Source of the DNA: Candidatus Woesearchaeota archaeon
GTDB lineage: Archaea; Nanobdellota; Nanobdellia; Woesearchaeales; DSVV01
Assembly (NCBI GenBank): GCA_016192995.1
Contig: JACPTB010000009.1
Location: forward strand, 1-59,548
DNA length: 59,548 bases
Direction of reading: 5' to 3'
Shown here: one piece after another, positions 44,767 through 53,466 of the stretch
How the letters are laid out: every line of letters starts with the position of its first letter
How positions within the stretch are numbered: the first letter of the stretch is position 1
Notes under the pieces: generated by a model
Databases searched by the model: none
The model's input: the letters and a program-made list of their open reading frames with translations, nothing else
Told to the model about the DNA's origin: nothing
Program-made: the position numbers and the translations under genes

Positions 44767-47028
44767 ATGCCAATACCACAAGCTCAACGTAGATCAAGAA
44801 CTGATGATTCTCAAAGAAGTGAAACTCCAGATAATTGGCAGCAACAACTTCTAAGAAGACAAGCACAAGCAGAAGAAGCAGGTGCAAGAGCACAAAGAGA
44901 CAGTGCTGCATCTCAAAAAAGGCTGGCAGATGAAGAAGCTGAAGCATTAAAACAAAATAAACCGAGTAAATGGCAGAAACTCAAAGAAGCCATGACTAAA
45001 CAAAGAAAATGGTTTTGGCAAAAAGATAATAAACCACAGCCGCCAATCATTGGTCAGAAAAAAACAACGCGAGGGTTGCTGTACTTTACTTATGCTCTTG
45101 CAATAAGTTATTATTTCATGTTCTACGTAACGGGAAACAGTACAACATTATATGTTAAATTAGGGGTTAATTTTATTTTAGGATTATTTGTCGTGTTAAC
45201 AGCATCTGATCTTGAAAAAAGAAATATGCACCAATGGTTTGGAGCTATTATTCTTGTTGAAATTATTCTCCCGGTTGTTTATAATTTAAGCGGAGATATA
45301 AGAAATATCGATTGGATTACAAAGTATATTATTAATCCATACTTATTCCCATTATGGATGTTCTATGTTATATTTAATCGTGATCAAAACAGCGACCAAC
45401 CAACAAATTTTGGCACGATATTAATCATATTCTGGATAATATTGTTGTTTTTTGGTATTACAAGCATAGCGCAAGCTAAAACAGGAATTGGGAGCTTAAA
45501 AGCTGGAGTAAGCCAGACTGCGCAGGGTGAACAATTAAAAGCTACTGCGGCTGTATATGGCGAAGGTCTTGGGGGAGTATTTGGTTTTTTCAAAGCATTC
45601 TGGAACAGTATTACTGACTTCAGCTACAAAATGACAGTTCGTTGGCAAAACACGTTATCCTATGCCACAGGTGAACAATATTCAGGTGAACAACAAAAGA
45701 GTGGCTCATCAGAACCTGTTGGCATCCATATTAAAAACATGAAACCTGGCGCTGATCTTTTTAGGAAAAATGAGCATTTGTTTGTAACAGCTGCTTTAAG
45801 CGCAAATAAACTCACCATGCCATCTGGAGAGGTGTTAGTACAATGTTATGAGGGGAAAAAAGACGCTTCTTTTGAAAAAGGAACAACAAAAGAAGGGAAA
45901 GAGATTATAGATTACGGCCTGGTAAAACTGCAAACGCAAAAACCAGCTCCTGAGCGGTTAACCAAGGATTTTCCTGAGGAAAAAGACCGACTTGCGTACT
46001 ATAAGTTGATAGAAGGAGATGAAAAAGAAATCAAATGCAGATTTCCAGAAGGACTCGCTAAATTCAACAAAGCAAGTGGCAGCCAGCAAACATTTACCGT
46101 GAATTTTGAAGCATTTTTTCCTTATGAAACAACAAGTGAAAAAGTAATTTATTTCATTGATCGCGACAGATTTTTAAGTTATCGTGATGAAACAGGAGAA
46201 GCACGGTTAGAAAAATTGAAAGACGACACTGGTATTGACAGTTTTGATACAAAAGCAGTTTATTCTCCTGGTCCTATAGAACTTGGACAGCCTGATAAAT
46301 CCCTGATTCCCATTCATGAGGCAACTGATGAAGAAGATGCTACTTTTTTTACTGTCGCAGGAACATTGAGCAATAATCAATTTGGGTGGGACGGAAAGTT
46401 AAAAAAAATAACCAACATCAAAATTGCAATTCCTAAAGGGACTTCTTTGATTGAGACGGGCACGGGAACTATACCAAAAACTGCATTGCCAAGTGGAGAA
46501 TCAACAGTAAAATCAGAAGATCTTGGTGAAGCTACAATCTATGAATGTTCTCATCTTTTCAAGAAGAATGATCAAAATGCAGATGAATGCCCTGAGGAAG
46601 AGTTCACCGCAAAAGGAGGAGTGTATAGAAGTTGCAGCTACCAATATGAAAATGATGGTGATATTAAAGAGTGTATAAAAGACGACTGCAAAAAATTAAC
46701 AACTGAGTATAATGTGTACAACCTGCGTGCTGAATTATATACAGATACCCTAGTTGATATAAAAGATTTTGTAACATTTAGTTGCTCAGCAAAAGTTGAT
46801 AAAATCAGTGACGTGCTTGAAGAAAGCAAAACAGTAACAAAAAAGAAAATAATTATTAAAGCGCAATATTGGTATGAAATAAGTGAGTCAACACAAGTAG
46901 CAGTAAAACAACCTCAAACACCAGGTATGAATGTTGTTGACACTACTATTGAAAAAACAAAGAAACCAGGCCCAAGCATGGAAGTTGAACATAAAGTTGA
47001 AACTGCTCAAAATGTGAAAGTGGAATGA
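44767..47028 (+). CDS. Five-TM membrane protein with large exterior domain
   Basis: 753 aa. A cytoplasmic charged, coiled N-terminus (about 1-95), five hydrophobic segments (about 101-120, 125-145, 157-176, 186-203, 215-235), then about 500 exterior residues with beta-sandwich features and a Cys-rich patch (CSHLFKKNDQNADECPEEE, CSYQ, CIKDDC). It contains a GIHIKNMKPGAD stretch like the opening of the lipoproteins encoded downstream. Overlaps the next gene by four bases. Probably the membrane base of a surface complex. Confidence 0.75.
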   Translation: MPIPQAQRRSRTDDSQRSETPDNWQQQLLRRQAQAEEAGARAQRDSAASQKRLADEEAEALKQNKPSKWQKLKEAMTKQRKWFWQKDNKPQPPIIGQKKTTRGLLYFTYALAISYYFMFYVTGNSTTLYVKLGVNFILGLFVVLTASDLEKRNMHQWFGAIILVEIILPVVYNLSGDIRNIDWITKYIINPYLFPLWMFYVIFNRDQNSDQPTNFGTILIIFWIILLFFGITSIAQAKTGIGSLKAGVSQTAQGEQLKATAAVYGEGLGGVFGFFKAFWNSITDFSYKMTVRWQNTLSYATGEQYSGEQQKSGSSEPVGIHIKNMKPGADLFRKNEHLFVTAALSANKLTMPSGEVLVQCYEGKKDASFEKGTTKEGKEIIDYGLVKLQTQKPAPERLTKDFPEEKDRLAYYKLIEGDEKEIKCRFPEGLAKFNKASGSQQTFTVNFEAFFPYETTSEKVIYFIDRDRFLSYRDETGEARLEKLKDDTGIDSFDTKAVYSPGPIELGQPDKSLIPIHEATDEEDATFFTVAGTLSNNQFGWDGKLKKITNIKIAIPKGTSLIETGTGTIPKTALPSGESTVKSEDLGEATIYECSHLFKKNDQNADECPEEEFTAKGGVYRSCSYQYENDGDIKECIKDDCKKLTTEYNVYNLRAELYTDTLVDIKDFVTFSCSAKVDKISDVLEESKTVTKKKIIIKAQYWYEISESTQVAVKQPQTPGMNVVDTTIEKTKKPGPSMEVEHKVETAQNVKVE

Positions 47029-48035
47029 AAAAACAACTAAAATTCAATGTAATAATTCTTCTCATTTTAGTAAGTATAAGTTTAATAGGCTGCAATAAAG
47101 GTAAGCAAGACATTAAAACAATCAAGGATTTTCAAACAGGCACTGAAGGATTAAGTTTTGAAATATTTAATATTCCAGAAGAAATTTATGATAATAGCCA
47201 GTCGCAGCCAGCAGTAACGGTATGGAATAAAGGCGCTTATGATTTAAAAGACGGCAGATTAATGATCAGCACAGGAAAGGATGATTTTTGTTTATTTATG
47301 GATGATAAAGGTTGTGCTGATGCTTTATTTGAAAAATTAGAAATCAAGGGAAAATCAGTCTTTAATCCGATTGGTGATTTTCAGATTTTTGAATTTGGCA
47401 TTAAACCAAAACAGCTGAAAAAAACTGAAGAAGAACGCACTGAACCGGTTGTTTTCAAAACATGCTATGAATACGAAACTGAATTAAAAGAAGATATTTG
47501 CATTGATCCGTCATTAGGTGCCATGACTTCAATAGAAAAAGCGTGTGAAGTAAAAGATATTGATGCTTCTGACCAAGGGAGTCCAATTGCAATAAAAAAG
47601 ATAGAAACAAAATTTCATAAGTCAACAAACGATTATGTTGTTCCAGAATTTATCATAACAATAAGAAACGAAGGCAACGGTGAAGTAATAAGAAAAGAAA
47701 AAACAAGTGATGTTTGTTCAAGCAATAAACTTAATCCGAAGGATTGGAACACGATTACTTTAGAAGAAATTAAGGTTATGAACGATCGTTTCAGATATAT
47801 TTTAGGAACAGGTGGAAAAAGTATGGGCGGCAATAACATTAAATGCATTCCAAACAATCAAAAGGGTATTCGTTTAAAAGATAAAGAAATTACCTTAAAT
47901 TGCTTTGTTGATCCGCCAGGAATACATAAGAATGAAGGTGCATTTATGACACAAATTGCGATAAAGCTTCGGTATGGGTATACTTATACTGAGACAAAGA
48001 AAATAAAAATTATCAATCCAGATGTAGTAAAATAA
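47025..48035 (+). CDS. Surface lipoprotein, paralogue 1
   Basis: 336 aa. Lipobox LIGC at about 20-23, then the family opening DFQTGTEGLSFEIFNIPEEI followed by VWNKGAYDLKDGRLMIS, an Ig/CARDB-like strand pattern, repeated as FHKSTNDYVVPEFIITIRNEGNGEV around 195-220. Several paired Cys. Starts inside the stop of the membrane protein gene. Unknown function; likely part of a cell-envelope complex. Confidence 0.72.
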   Translation: MKKQLKFNVIILLILVSISLIGCNKGKQDIKTIKDFQTGTEGLSFEIFNIPEEIYDNSQSQPAVTVWNKGAYDLKDGRLMISTGKDDFCLFMDDKGCADALFEKLEIKGKSVFNPIGDFQIFEFGIKPKQLKKTEEERTEPVVFKTCYEYETELKEDICIDPSLGAMTSIEKACEVKDIDASDQGSPIAIKKIETKFHKSTNDYVVPEFIITIRNEGNGEVIRKEKTSDVCSSNKLNPKDWNTITLEEIKVMNDRFRYILGTGGKSMGGNNIKCIPNNQKGIRLKDKEITLNCFVDPPGIHKNEGAFMTQIAIKLRYGYTYTETKKIKIINPDVVK

Positions 48036-48050
48036 AAAAGATAAAAGAAC

Positions 48051-48962
48051 ATGAAAAAAATATATTTCCTATGGGTTGGTATTATTTTAATAATACTAAC
48101 AGGATGTAATAGACAGAGCCCTCAAGCTAATTATGATTTCAGAACTGGAAATGAAGGATTAGGATTAAGCTTAATGAGTATTGACGATCGGGACCTCTAC
48201 TTAGAAGGGGATTATTTGCGACTAGCAGTGAATGTGCAGAACAAAGGCAGCTACAATTTCCCATTAGGGAAATTGTATATTTCAGGATACGATAAAAATG
48301 CCATATTTTTTGCTGCTGCAACGCAAGAAATTCCTCCTTTGGAAGGAAAAACGCCAAATAATCCTGAAGGTGAGATAAAGACATTAACGTTTGAAGAAGA
48401 ACGACCTTTAAAAGTTCCTTATGGCACTGAATATGCGCCTGTTGTTCAGGCAACTGCCTGCTATGAATACCAAACACGAGCATTTTCAACAGCATGTATT
48501 ATTCCAGACACTAAAACGTTAACACAAGGAAAAGCGCGATGCAAGCCGGAAATAACGCATTTAAAAAATCAAGGCGCACCGATTGCAGTAACAAGTGTCG
48601 AACAAAGGATAAGCCAGAACTATATGCAGTTTATTGTAACGGTTGAAAATAGAGGGAAAGGATTAGTAATCAATACAAATAATATAGCTGACTGCCCTTT
48701 TAACTTAGATCATACTAAAACAAACATTGTTCATATTGACATGGCTATTTCAGGATTAGGGGAAGCAATATGTCAAAATGAGAATAGTATTACTTTATAC
48801 GAAAACAAGGGAACAGCAATTTGCAAATTTATTACTAGACCAGGTCCTGAGTATTATGAAACTCCTTTAATCATTGATCTTAACTATGGTTATGCAAATA
48901 GTATTAAGAAACAAGTTAAGATAGTGAATCCGTTTTATGAAGGATCAAACAAGGAGAAATAG
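48051..48962 (+). CDS. Surface lipoprotein, paralogue 2
   Basis: 303 aa. Lipobox LTGC near 18-21, then DFRTGNEGLGLSLMSIDDRD and VQNKGSYNFPLGKLYIS, clearly alignable with paralogue 1; the second unit QNYMQFIVTVENRGKGLVI matches too. Sixteen bases after the previous stop. Confidence 0.72.
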   Translation: MKKIYFLWVGIILIILTGCNRQSPQANYDFRTGNEGLGLSLMSIDDRDLYLEGDYLRLAVNVQNKGSYNFPLGKLYISGYDKNAIFFAAATQEIPPLEGKTPNNPEGEIKTLTFEEERPLKVPYGTEYAPVVQATACYEYQTRAFSTACIIPDTKTLTQGKARCKPEITHLKNQGAPIAVTSVEQRISQNYMQFIVTVENRGKGLVINTNNIADCPFNLDHTKTNIVHIDMAISGLGEAICQNENSITLYENKGTAICKFITRPGPEYYETPLIIDLNYGYANSIKKQVKIVNPFYEGSNKEK

Positions 48963-49035
48963 TATTGAGAACTTTGTCCGAAAAGTATATAAACCAGTAT
49001 GGACAATAGAAAAAACAGAAAAAGGAGGCAAATAT

Positions 49036-49971
49036 ATGAAACTGAGAATGCCGCTGATAGTTATTATCATAAGTGTAATAGTTATTCTTACAGGATGCAG
49101 TGGTGGTGGAAAAGGTCCTTCTAAAGTGCAACCTGTCTATTTTGGTGGAAGTCAAGGATTAGTTGGTGTATTTGAAGATATTGGAGCAGTAGCTAAGAGT
49201 GGTGTTCCAGAAGTATGGGAAGACCAATCATTTCCTATTTCAATTCTGTTATTGAACAAAGGAGAGTTCATGGTAGAACCTGGCACCGTTAATATGAAAA
49301 TCAAAGGAATTGCCTCAACAGATTTTACTGGGATTACCTTTGACATGACCAATCAGCAAAGAATAGACAAAGTTTCAGAATATTTTCCAACAGGGGGCGA
49401 AGAACAGCTCTTCTTTGGAAATGCCCAATACAAAGGAGTTGTAGGAACATTTTTTGATGCTAATGTATTCGTAGAATATACTTATTTGTATGGGACTAAT
49501 ATCGCAGTTCCGCAAGTGTGCTTAAAAGGAGATATTCGTGATAAGAGATTTTGTGAAATAGACGGTCAAAAAGCTGCATTTGCTTCAGGAGGTCCAATTC
49601 AAATTGGTGCTGCTGTTGAAAGATCAGCTGGTAAAGGCCGTGTAATAGTGGAAATTCCTGTAAGAAATGCAGGAGTAGGAAAAGCTAAAGTTGATGATCC
49701 GGGAATAGATTTTAACCCCATCTATGATGAAGTAGAAATTGTTGAAGTTACTCAAGGATGGGAGTGCGAAGCGCGAGGCAACACTAATGTGATCAGAATT
49801 GCAGCTGCACCAAGCAAACAGCAAACAGTATTAAGATGTAAATTTGGATTTGACAGTCCAATTCCACCTAAAGATGTATTTCTTCAGCAGCTTGATGTTA
49901 AACTTAAATATGTCTACCAAGATGCTGTAGCGCAAACAGTAAGAATTCGAGAAAATCCTGAATTGAAATAA
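49036..49971 (+). CDS. Surface lipoprotein, paralogue 3
   Basis: 311 aa from the ATG at 49036, chosen for its perfect AAAGGAGG ribosome site. Lipobox LTGC, then YFGGSQGLVGVFEDIGA and ILLLNKGEFMVEPG, the same two-unit plan (second unit RVIVEIPVRNAGVGKAKV). Gene order and shared plan suggest duplication within the operon. Ends in a terminator palindrome. Confidence 0.72.
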   Translation: MKLRMPLIVIIISVIVILTGCSGGGKGPSKVQPVYFGGSQGLVGVFEDIGAVAKSGVPEVWEDQSFPISILLLNKGEFMVEPGTVNMKIKGIASTDFTGITFDMTNQQRIDKVSEYFPTGGEEQLFFGNAQYKGVVGTFFDANVFVEYTYLYGTNIAVPQVCLKGDIRDKRFCEIDGQKAAFASGGPIQIGAAVERSAGKGRVIVEIPVRNAGVGKAKVDDPGIDFNPIYDEVEIVEVTQGWECEARGNTNVIRIAAAPSKQQTVLRCKFGFDSPIPPKDVFLQQLDVKLKYVYQDAVAQTVRIRENPELK

Positions 49972-50004
49972 AATTCAATTTTACAAAATTGAATTTTATT
50001 TCAA
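49963..50004. terminator. Perfect 20-bp-arm palindrome at convergent gene ends
   Basis: Arms 49963-49982 and 49985-50004 are exact complements with AC between. Each arm encodes the final Leu-Lys-stop (TTGAAATAA) of one gene, so it is coding and terminator at once for lipoprotein 3 and RfcS. Confidence 0.75.
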
Positions 50005-50952
50005 ACTACAAAGAGTGAAATGAGCTAACAAAGCTTCTAATTGCAAATATTCATCACTGCCTTCAGTCATTCTGAATTCAATTTCTCCGCATTTATCAAT
50101 CAGTTCAACTTTTTTCCTGTCAGAAATGGGCAACTCCCAAACAGCTTTTTCAATTTGCTTGATAATATCAATGCCGCTTAAACCATATTTTAACATAGTA
50201 TCTAATAGTTTATTGCGAGCTTCTACAAACTTATTTTTTACGGCAAGAGTTAAAATTTCAAGCACTTCTTTTGGATCAGCTACTGACGCTAAAGAATACA
50301 CTAATGCAAGAGTAAGGTGTTTCTCAACTGCGCAGCAGCTTTGAAGAATATTTTCCATTTTTCTGCAGTCGCCATGAGTAATTTCATACAATGCTTTTTT
50401 AGCTTCATCAGCAATAGTAAAACCTTCTTTTACTGCTATATGATCAATAATAGTAAAAACATCTTCTTGCATTAATGGCCTAAATCTGAATACCGTGCAT
50501 CTGCTTTGGATAGGATCTATAATTTTAGATGAATAATTATTAGAAAGAATAAATCGCGTTGTCTGTGAATAATTTTCCATAGTCCTTCGCAATGCTTGCT
50601 GCGCTTCTTTAGTCAGAGCATCGCTTTCATCAAGAAAAATTATTTTAAAAGGTACATTGCCAATGGCTTTTGTCCGCGCAAAGTCTTTTACTTTCGTCCG
50701 AACAACGTCAATGCCTCTTTCATCTGACGCATTAAGCTCAAGAAAATTATTACGCCAATGTTCGCCATATAATTCTTTTGCAATAACTAAGGCAAGCGTG
50801 CTTTTTCCTGTGCCTGCTGGCCCAGAAAACATCAAGTGTGGCATATTTTTTTGCTGGACAAATGCCTTTATTTTATCAACAATATAATGTTGACCTTTAA
50901 GCTCAGCAAAACGAGAAGGTCGATATTTCTCTATCCAAATAGTATTTTCCAT
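49996..50952 (-). CDS. rfcS: Replication factor C small subunit
   Basis: 318 aa AAA+ clamp-loader subunit that loads PCNA. Seen: KYRPSRFAEL, Walker A GPAGTGKS (about 44-51), Walker B IIFLDESDAL, sensor FILSNNYSSK and arginine-finger IQSRC. A TATA-like TTTATTTAAA (50975-50984) gives leaderless initiation; a palindromic element ends just upstream. RfcL is not in the window. Confidence 0.95.
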   Translation of the reverse strand: MENTIWIEKYRPSRFAELKGQHYIVDKIKAFVQQKNMPHLMFSGPAGTGKSTLALVIAKELYGEHWRNNFLELNASDERGIDVVRTKVKDFARTKAIGNVPFKIIFLDESDALTKEAQQALRRTMENYSQTTRFILSNNYSSKIIDPIQSRCTVFRFRPLMQEDVFTIIDHIAVKEGFTIADEAKKALYEITHGDCRKMENILQSCCAVEKHLTLALVYSLASVADPKEVLEILTLAVKNKFVEARNKLLDTMLKYGLSGIDIIKQIEKAVWELPISDRKKVELIDKCGEIEFRMTEGSDEYLQLEALLAHFTLCSLK

Positions 50953-50996
50953 AGTAAAACGAAAAAAGAAACAGTTTAAATAAATTGTTATTTACG

Positions 50997-51149
50997 GTAC
51001 GTAATAAGTCTGGGGTTTTAGTGCCTATATTGTGAAGCTCTTCTTAAGTTCACTTTGGAGATTTTTCGGAGTGCCAGAGAGAAAAATCCAATTGATGTGA
51101 ACTTCAAAAGCTGAACCGGCATTAAAACCATAGAAGACTTATTACGTAC
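50997..51149. repeat. Palindromic MITE-like element, GTACGTAATAAGTCT ends, K1 core
   Basis: 153 bp with an exact 8-bp duplication TATTTACG (50989-50996, 51150-51157). Same ends and core as the 35036 copy; outer stem reads TAGTGCC/GGCATTA. The variable inner stem AAGTTCAC/GTGAACTT is well paired. Lies between the PRC-barrel gene end and the rfcS promoter. Confidence 0.9.
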
Positions 51150-51160
51150 TATTTACGATC

Positions 51161-51424
51161 TTAAATAATGTCTTCTTCTGCTATAACCATAAAGTCCCCT
51201 ACTGCGATAACAGCGCTAAAAGGGATAAGAATATTATTGTTTTTATCTTTTTCAAGTTCAAGTTTTTCAGTATATGACGTTGGATTAACAAGAACAAGAT
51301 GAATAAGTTCACCTGAACGTGTTTCAAAAACTAAATCACCTACTTCGCCGAAACGCTTGCCTGTTTTAGATACAACTGTTTTTCCTAATAATTGTTTTGA
51401 GAATCGTCTGTCTTCGTCAGCCAT
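51161..51424 (-). CDS. PRC-barrel domain protein
   Basis: 87 aa, one PRC barrel: LLGKTVVSKTGKRFGEVGDLVFE, LIHLVLVNP and ILIPFSAVIAVGDFMVI. Such small proteins are widespread in archaea and have been linked to RNA processing and cell division (CdpB family). Role here not determined. Confidence 0.82.
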   Translation of the reverse strand: MADEDRRFSKQLLGKTVVSKTGKRFGEVGDLVFETRSGELIHLVLVNPTSYTEKLELEKDKNNNILIPFSAVIAVGDFMVIAEEDII

Positions 51425-51462
51425 AAGATCTACCTCGTAATCATACTTAAAAACAGTGTGAT

Positions 51463-52308
51463 TTATGTCGTATTTAAATCTTTCGTTTGAAGCGTTTTGA
51501 TTTTTTCTGCCATAAAAACCTCATCATAACATCTGATTCTATATTCACAACCATTACATTTAGCCTTATTGTTACAATAACTTGGTAATGAATTTTCAGA
51601 AATAAGAGCATGTATTTTAGCCACTAAACGTTCAATATCATATTTAAGAAAAGGGTTTAAAGAAATATTCTCTTTTACATTGAGCTGGGGAAAATAAACA
51701 GTGCCATAACCGCTGGGATAACCGGCATCTTGGAGAAGCATAATATACGCAGCTACTTGGATATGGTGCCCTTGATATAAAATAGGTGCATGGCTGAATT
51801 TTAATTCTATAGGGACTGCTAAATCAGGAGTTTGCAATAAAACATCTATTTTGCCTTTTAACTGAAGTTGTTTTGAAGCGAGATAGACCTCAGTTCTAAA
51901 TCGAGGGTTAAAGGTATCCCAAAGCGCTTGCCCGTAACAATGGTGTTGATGAATATTTTCTTCGATAAGATCAGTGAAAAATGATACTTGCATAGTGAGT
52001 ATTTCGACAAGTTCCTGGTGAAGCTTAACTTCATCAAGAGCTTGCGCTTTACTATCAACAGCATATCTTTTGAGAATAGTATCCAGAAGGTTATAATAAT
52101 GAGCTCGTAGTAAATCCTTGATAACAGTAGTCTCCTGTATTTGAAGAACAAGTTCCTGGAGAGCATTAACAATATACTGAAAAAAAGTATGTTTAATAGC
52201 GCCAATAAGAAGCTCGGGTTTTGAGGGCTTTTCTAAAAACAATGCTTTCTCAAGAAATAACTTTCGAGGGCAATATACATACGTGAGTAAAGAGGTGACA
52301 TCAAGCAT
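51463..52308 (-). CDS. Cas4/Dna2-like PD-(D/E)XK exonuclease
   Basis: 281 aa from the ATG at 52308 (MLDVTSLLTYVYCPRK). Seen: YCPRKLFLE with the first cluster Cys, the nuclease core LKGKIDVLLQTP and IELKFSH, QVAAYIMLLQDAG, and a C-terminal CNNKAKCNGCEYRIRC giving the other Cys for a 4Fe-4S cluster. No CRISPR array or other cas gene is in the window, so it is probably a solo Cas4 used in repair or recombination. Shares a symmetric promoter with tyrS. Confidence 0.85.
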   Translation of the reverse strand: MLDVTSLLTYVYCPRKLFLEKALFLEKPSKPELLIGAIKHTFFQYIVNALQELVLQIQETTVIKDLLRAHYYNLLDTILKRYAVDSKAQALDEVKLHQELVEILTMQVSFFTDLIEENIHQHHCYGQALWDTFNPRFRTEVYLASKQLQLKGKIDVLLQTPDLAVPIELKFSHAPILYQGHHIQVAAYIMLLQDAGYPSGYGTVYFPQLNVKENISLNPFLKYDIERLVAKIHALISENSLPSYCNNKAKCNGCEYRIRCYDEVFMAEKIKTLQTKDLNTT

Positions 52309-52329
52309 AATGAAGAGAAAACACATAAT

Positions 52330-52339
52330 CTTTATAAAG
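52330..52339. promoter_or_regulatory. Palindromic TATA box shared by two divergent genes
   Basis: CTTTATAAAG is a perfect palindrome whose centre lies 26.5 bases from the first base of both start codons (52361 on + and 52308 on -). Both transcripts could therefore be leaderless from one TBP site. Confidence 0.65.
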
Positions 52340-52360
52340 TAAATCAAAAACAATCTCCCC

Positions 52361-53443
52361 ATGAATGTCGATGAAAAATTACAATTAATCAAACAAGTAG
52401 GAGAAGAGATTGTTACTGAGGAAGAATTGAAAAATCTCTTACAAACTAAAACCCATCCTGTTGCATATGATGGTTTTGAGCCTTCAGGAGTTCCCCATAT
52501 TGCGCAAGGCATTCTCAGAGCAATTAATGTGAATAAAATGATTAAAGCTGGAATTAAATTCAAAATGTATGCTGCTGATTGGCATGGTTGGACTAATTTA
52601 AAATTTGGTGGAGATTTAGAGAAAATCCAAAAAGCTGGAGATTTTCTCATTGAAATATGGAAAGCATGCGGCATGGATGTTGAGAAAGTTGAATTCATAC
52701 GGGCAGTAGATATTGTTGATGATCAAGAATATTGGAAGAAGGTAGTCCGTATTGCGCAGCATGCAACAGTAAATAGAATAGTTCGTTGTGGCCAAATAAT
52801 GGGAAGAAAAGAAGCTGAAGTTCAGCAAGCTTCGCAGATAATCTATCCTTGTATGCAAGCTGCTGATATTTTCGAATTGGAAGCTGATATTACTCAATTA
52901 GGTATGGATCAACGTAAAGTAAATATACTGGCAAGAGAACTTGGACCAAAATTAGGATTCTGGAAACCAGTAGTAGTGAGCCATCATATGCTTCTTGGAT
53001 TAGGTGAACCAGTAAGTAAAGAAAAGGACCCCATTGAACGTGCAATAGATATGAAAATGTCAAAATCAAAGCCAGACACCGCTATTTTTATGCTTGATTC
53101 AGAAGAAGATATTAAGCGTAAAATAAGCAAAGCATACTGTCCGGTAAAACAAGTCGATGAAAACCCTGTATTGGAATATTGCAAGTACCTTGTCTTTGAA
53201 AAGTTCAAAACAATGCATATTGAAAGACCAGCAAAGTTTGGTGGGAGTATTGAATTTGAAAGCTATAATAAGTTAGAATCCGCATTCAGCGCAGGCACAA
53301 TTCATCCTTTGGACTTAAAAAATGCAACCACTCATTACATTAATGACATGATTGCGCCTGTGCGAGAAAAAGTGCAGAAAAACGCAAAACTCCATAAGTT
53401 ACATGATGAAATTAATAGTTACTCTACAGAGAAACATATATAA
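52361..53443 (+). CDS. tyrS: Tyrosyl-tRNA synthetase, archaeal/eukaryotic type
   Basis: 360 aa class I synthetase. Seen: YDGFEPSGVPHIAQG (HIGH-like, HIAQ), tyrosine-pocket YPCMQAADIF and LGMDQRK, and KMSKSKP (about 239-245). Lacks the bacterial S4 tail, as expected in archaea. Its last codons contain the ATATATAA that serves as TATA for the next gene. Confidence 0.95.
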   Translation: MNVDEKLQLIKQVGEEIVTEEELKNLLQTKTHPVAYDGFEPSGVPHIAQGILRAINVNKMIKAGIKFKMYAADWHGWTNLKFGGDLEKIQKAGDFLIEIWKACGMDVEKVEFIRAVDIVDDQEYWKKVVRIAQHATVNRIVRCGQIMGRKEAEVQQASQIIYPCMQAADIFELEADITQLGMDQRKVNILARELGPKLGFWKPVVVSHHMLLGLGEPVSKEKDPIERAIDMKMSKSKPDTAIFMLDSEEDIKRKISKAYCPVKQVDENPVLEYCKYLVFEKFKTMHIERPAKFGGSIEFESYNKLESAFSAGTIHPLDLKNATTHYINDMIAPVREKVQKNAKLHKLHDEINSYSTEKHI

Positions 53444-53466
53444 ACCAAATAATCTATTAAACAAGT

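Noticed and set aside
52309-52698. Longer N-terminus for the Cas4-like protein
   Set aside because: It would run antisense through tyrS; the Cas4 motif YCPRK lies about ten residues after the ATG at 52308.
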